Source of the DNA: Deltaproteobacteria bacterium
Lineage (GTDB): Bacteria; Myxococcota_A; Polyangia; Polyangiales; Houyiibacteriaceae
Length of the DNA: 11,288 bases
Direction: 5' to 3'
Assembly: GCA_003647035.1 (NCBI GenBank)
Contig: QMMB01000052.1
Location: forward strand, 1-11,288
Shown here: in pieces, positions 11,259 through 11,288 of the stretch
How positions within the stretch are numbered: position 1 is the first letter of the stretch
Layout: every line of letters begins with the position of its first letter
Notes under the pieces: generated by a model
What the model was told of the DNA's origin: nothing
Seen by the model: only the letters and a program-made list of their open reading frames with translations
Database searches by the model: none
Made by a program: the position numbers and the translations under genes

Positions 11259-11288
11259 GCACTGACGCTGACACTGGCACTGGCACTG
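11259..11288. repeat. Imperfect hexanucleotide tandem repeat running off the right edge
   Basis: Five consecutive copies of a six-base unit (consensus RCRCTG: gcactg, acgctg, acactg, gcactg, gcactg) reach the end of the window. It may continue beyond. On the minus strand it reads as Val-Pro/Val-Ser repeats. It could be a coding low-complexity tract or a simple repeat prone to length change. Confidence 0.65.

Larger units (their letters stand above)
11218..11288 (-). other. Possible 3' end of a gene entering from the right edge
   Basis: An open frame enters at the right edge and ends in TAG at 11220-11218, 14 bases before the start of the small membrane protein gene. The visible tail begins with Val-Pro repeats and ends SPFDWGDSPQ. 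It is only 22 residues, partly encoded by a hexamer repeat, so it may be non-coding. On the other strand a frame opened by GTG 11223 would encode a basic N-terminus followed by Leu-Thr/Leu-Ala repeats, with no ribosome site. Neither reading can be confirmed inside the window. Confidence 0.2.

Overview
The window is a densely packed, high-GC piece of bacterial chromosome with no RNA genes, insertion sequences, phage genes or CRISPR arrays that I can see. The mix of a membrane-bound Fis-type regulator of the sigma-54-activator family, a type II secretion/pilus (MshEN-like) N-terminal domain fused to a long Pro/Ser-rich linker and a helical-repeat domain, a single-domain CbiX-type chelatase and a bacterial fructosamine-kinase homologue suggests a Myxococcota (former Deltaproteobacteria) genome. 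That is an inference from gene content and GC bias; nothing here fixes the species.

Left part (1-4292). A PIN-domain gene runs off the left edge on the minus strand. Across a 45-base gap, a plus-strand pair encodes a low-molecular-weight tyrosine-phosphatase-fold protein and a fructosamine/ribulosamine-kinase family protein. They overlap by 4 bases (ATGA) and together look like a protein-deglycation module. A short CbiX/SirB-type sirohydrochlorin chelatase follows. It is convergent with a zinc-free NADPH:quinone-oxidoreductase-like gene, and a perfect 14-base palindrome holds both stop codons. Divergent from that gene is a 345-residue helical-repeat (HEAT-like) protein of unknown function.

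Right part (4293-11203). Six minus-strand genes form one tight transcription block. In order of transcription they are a 78-residue membrane protein, prmA (L11 methyltransferase), rsmE (16S rRNA m3U1498 methyltransferase), an MshEN-linker-HEAT-like fusion protein, a membrane-anchored regulator with a degenerate sigma-54-type AAA+ domain, and a HAD phosphatase. Overlaps of 1 and 4 bases, two 36-base gaps and one 4-base gap separate them. The first three are a translation-modification cluster; the last three are the unusual part.

The most interesting signals are these. (1) The 345-residue protein and the C-terminal half of the MshEN fusion share one domain that aligns without gaps over about 240 residues. 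(2) The regulator keeps the AAA+ scaffold and an intact Fis-type helix-turn-helix, but has lost the Walker A lysine, the Walker B acids, the GAFTGA loop and the sensor II arginine. (3) The HAD protein has Met in place of the second motif I Asp and resembles a plant chloroplast FMN hydrolase. (4) A 9-bp-stem hairpin ends exactly at the ATG of the MshEN fusion gene. (5) Several starts lack a Shine-Dalgarno and have a -10-like hexamer six bases upstream, suggesting leaderless transcripts. There is no stretch of more than 300 bases without a gene.
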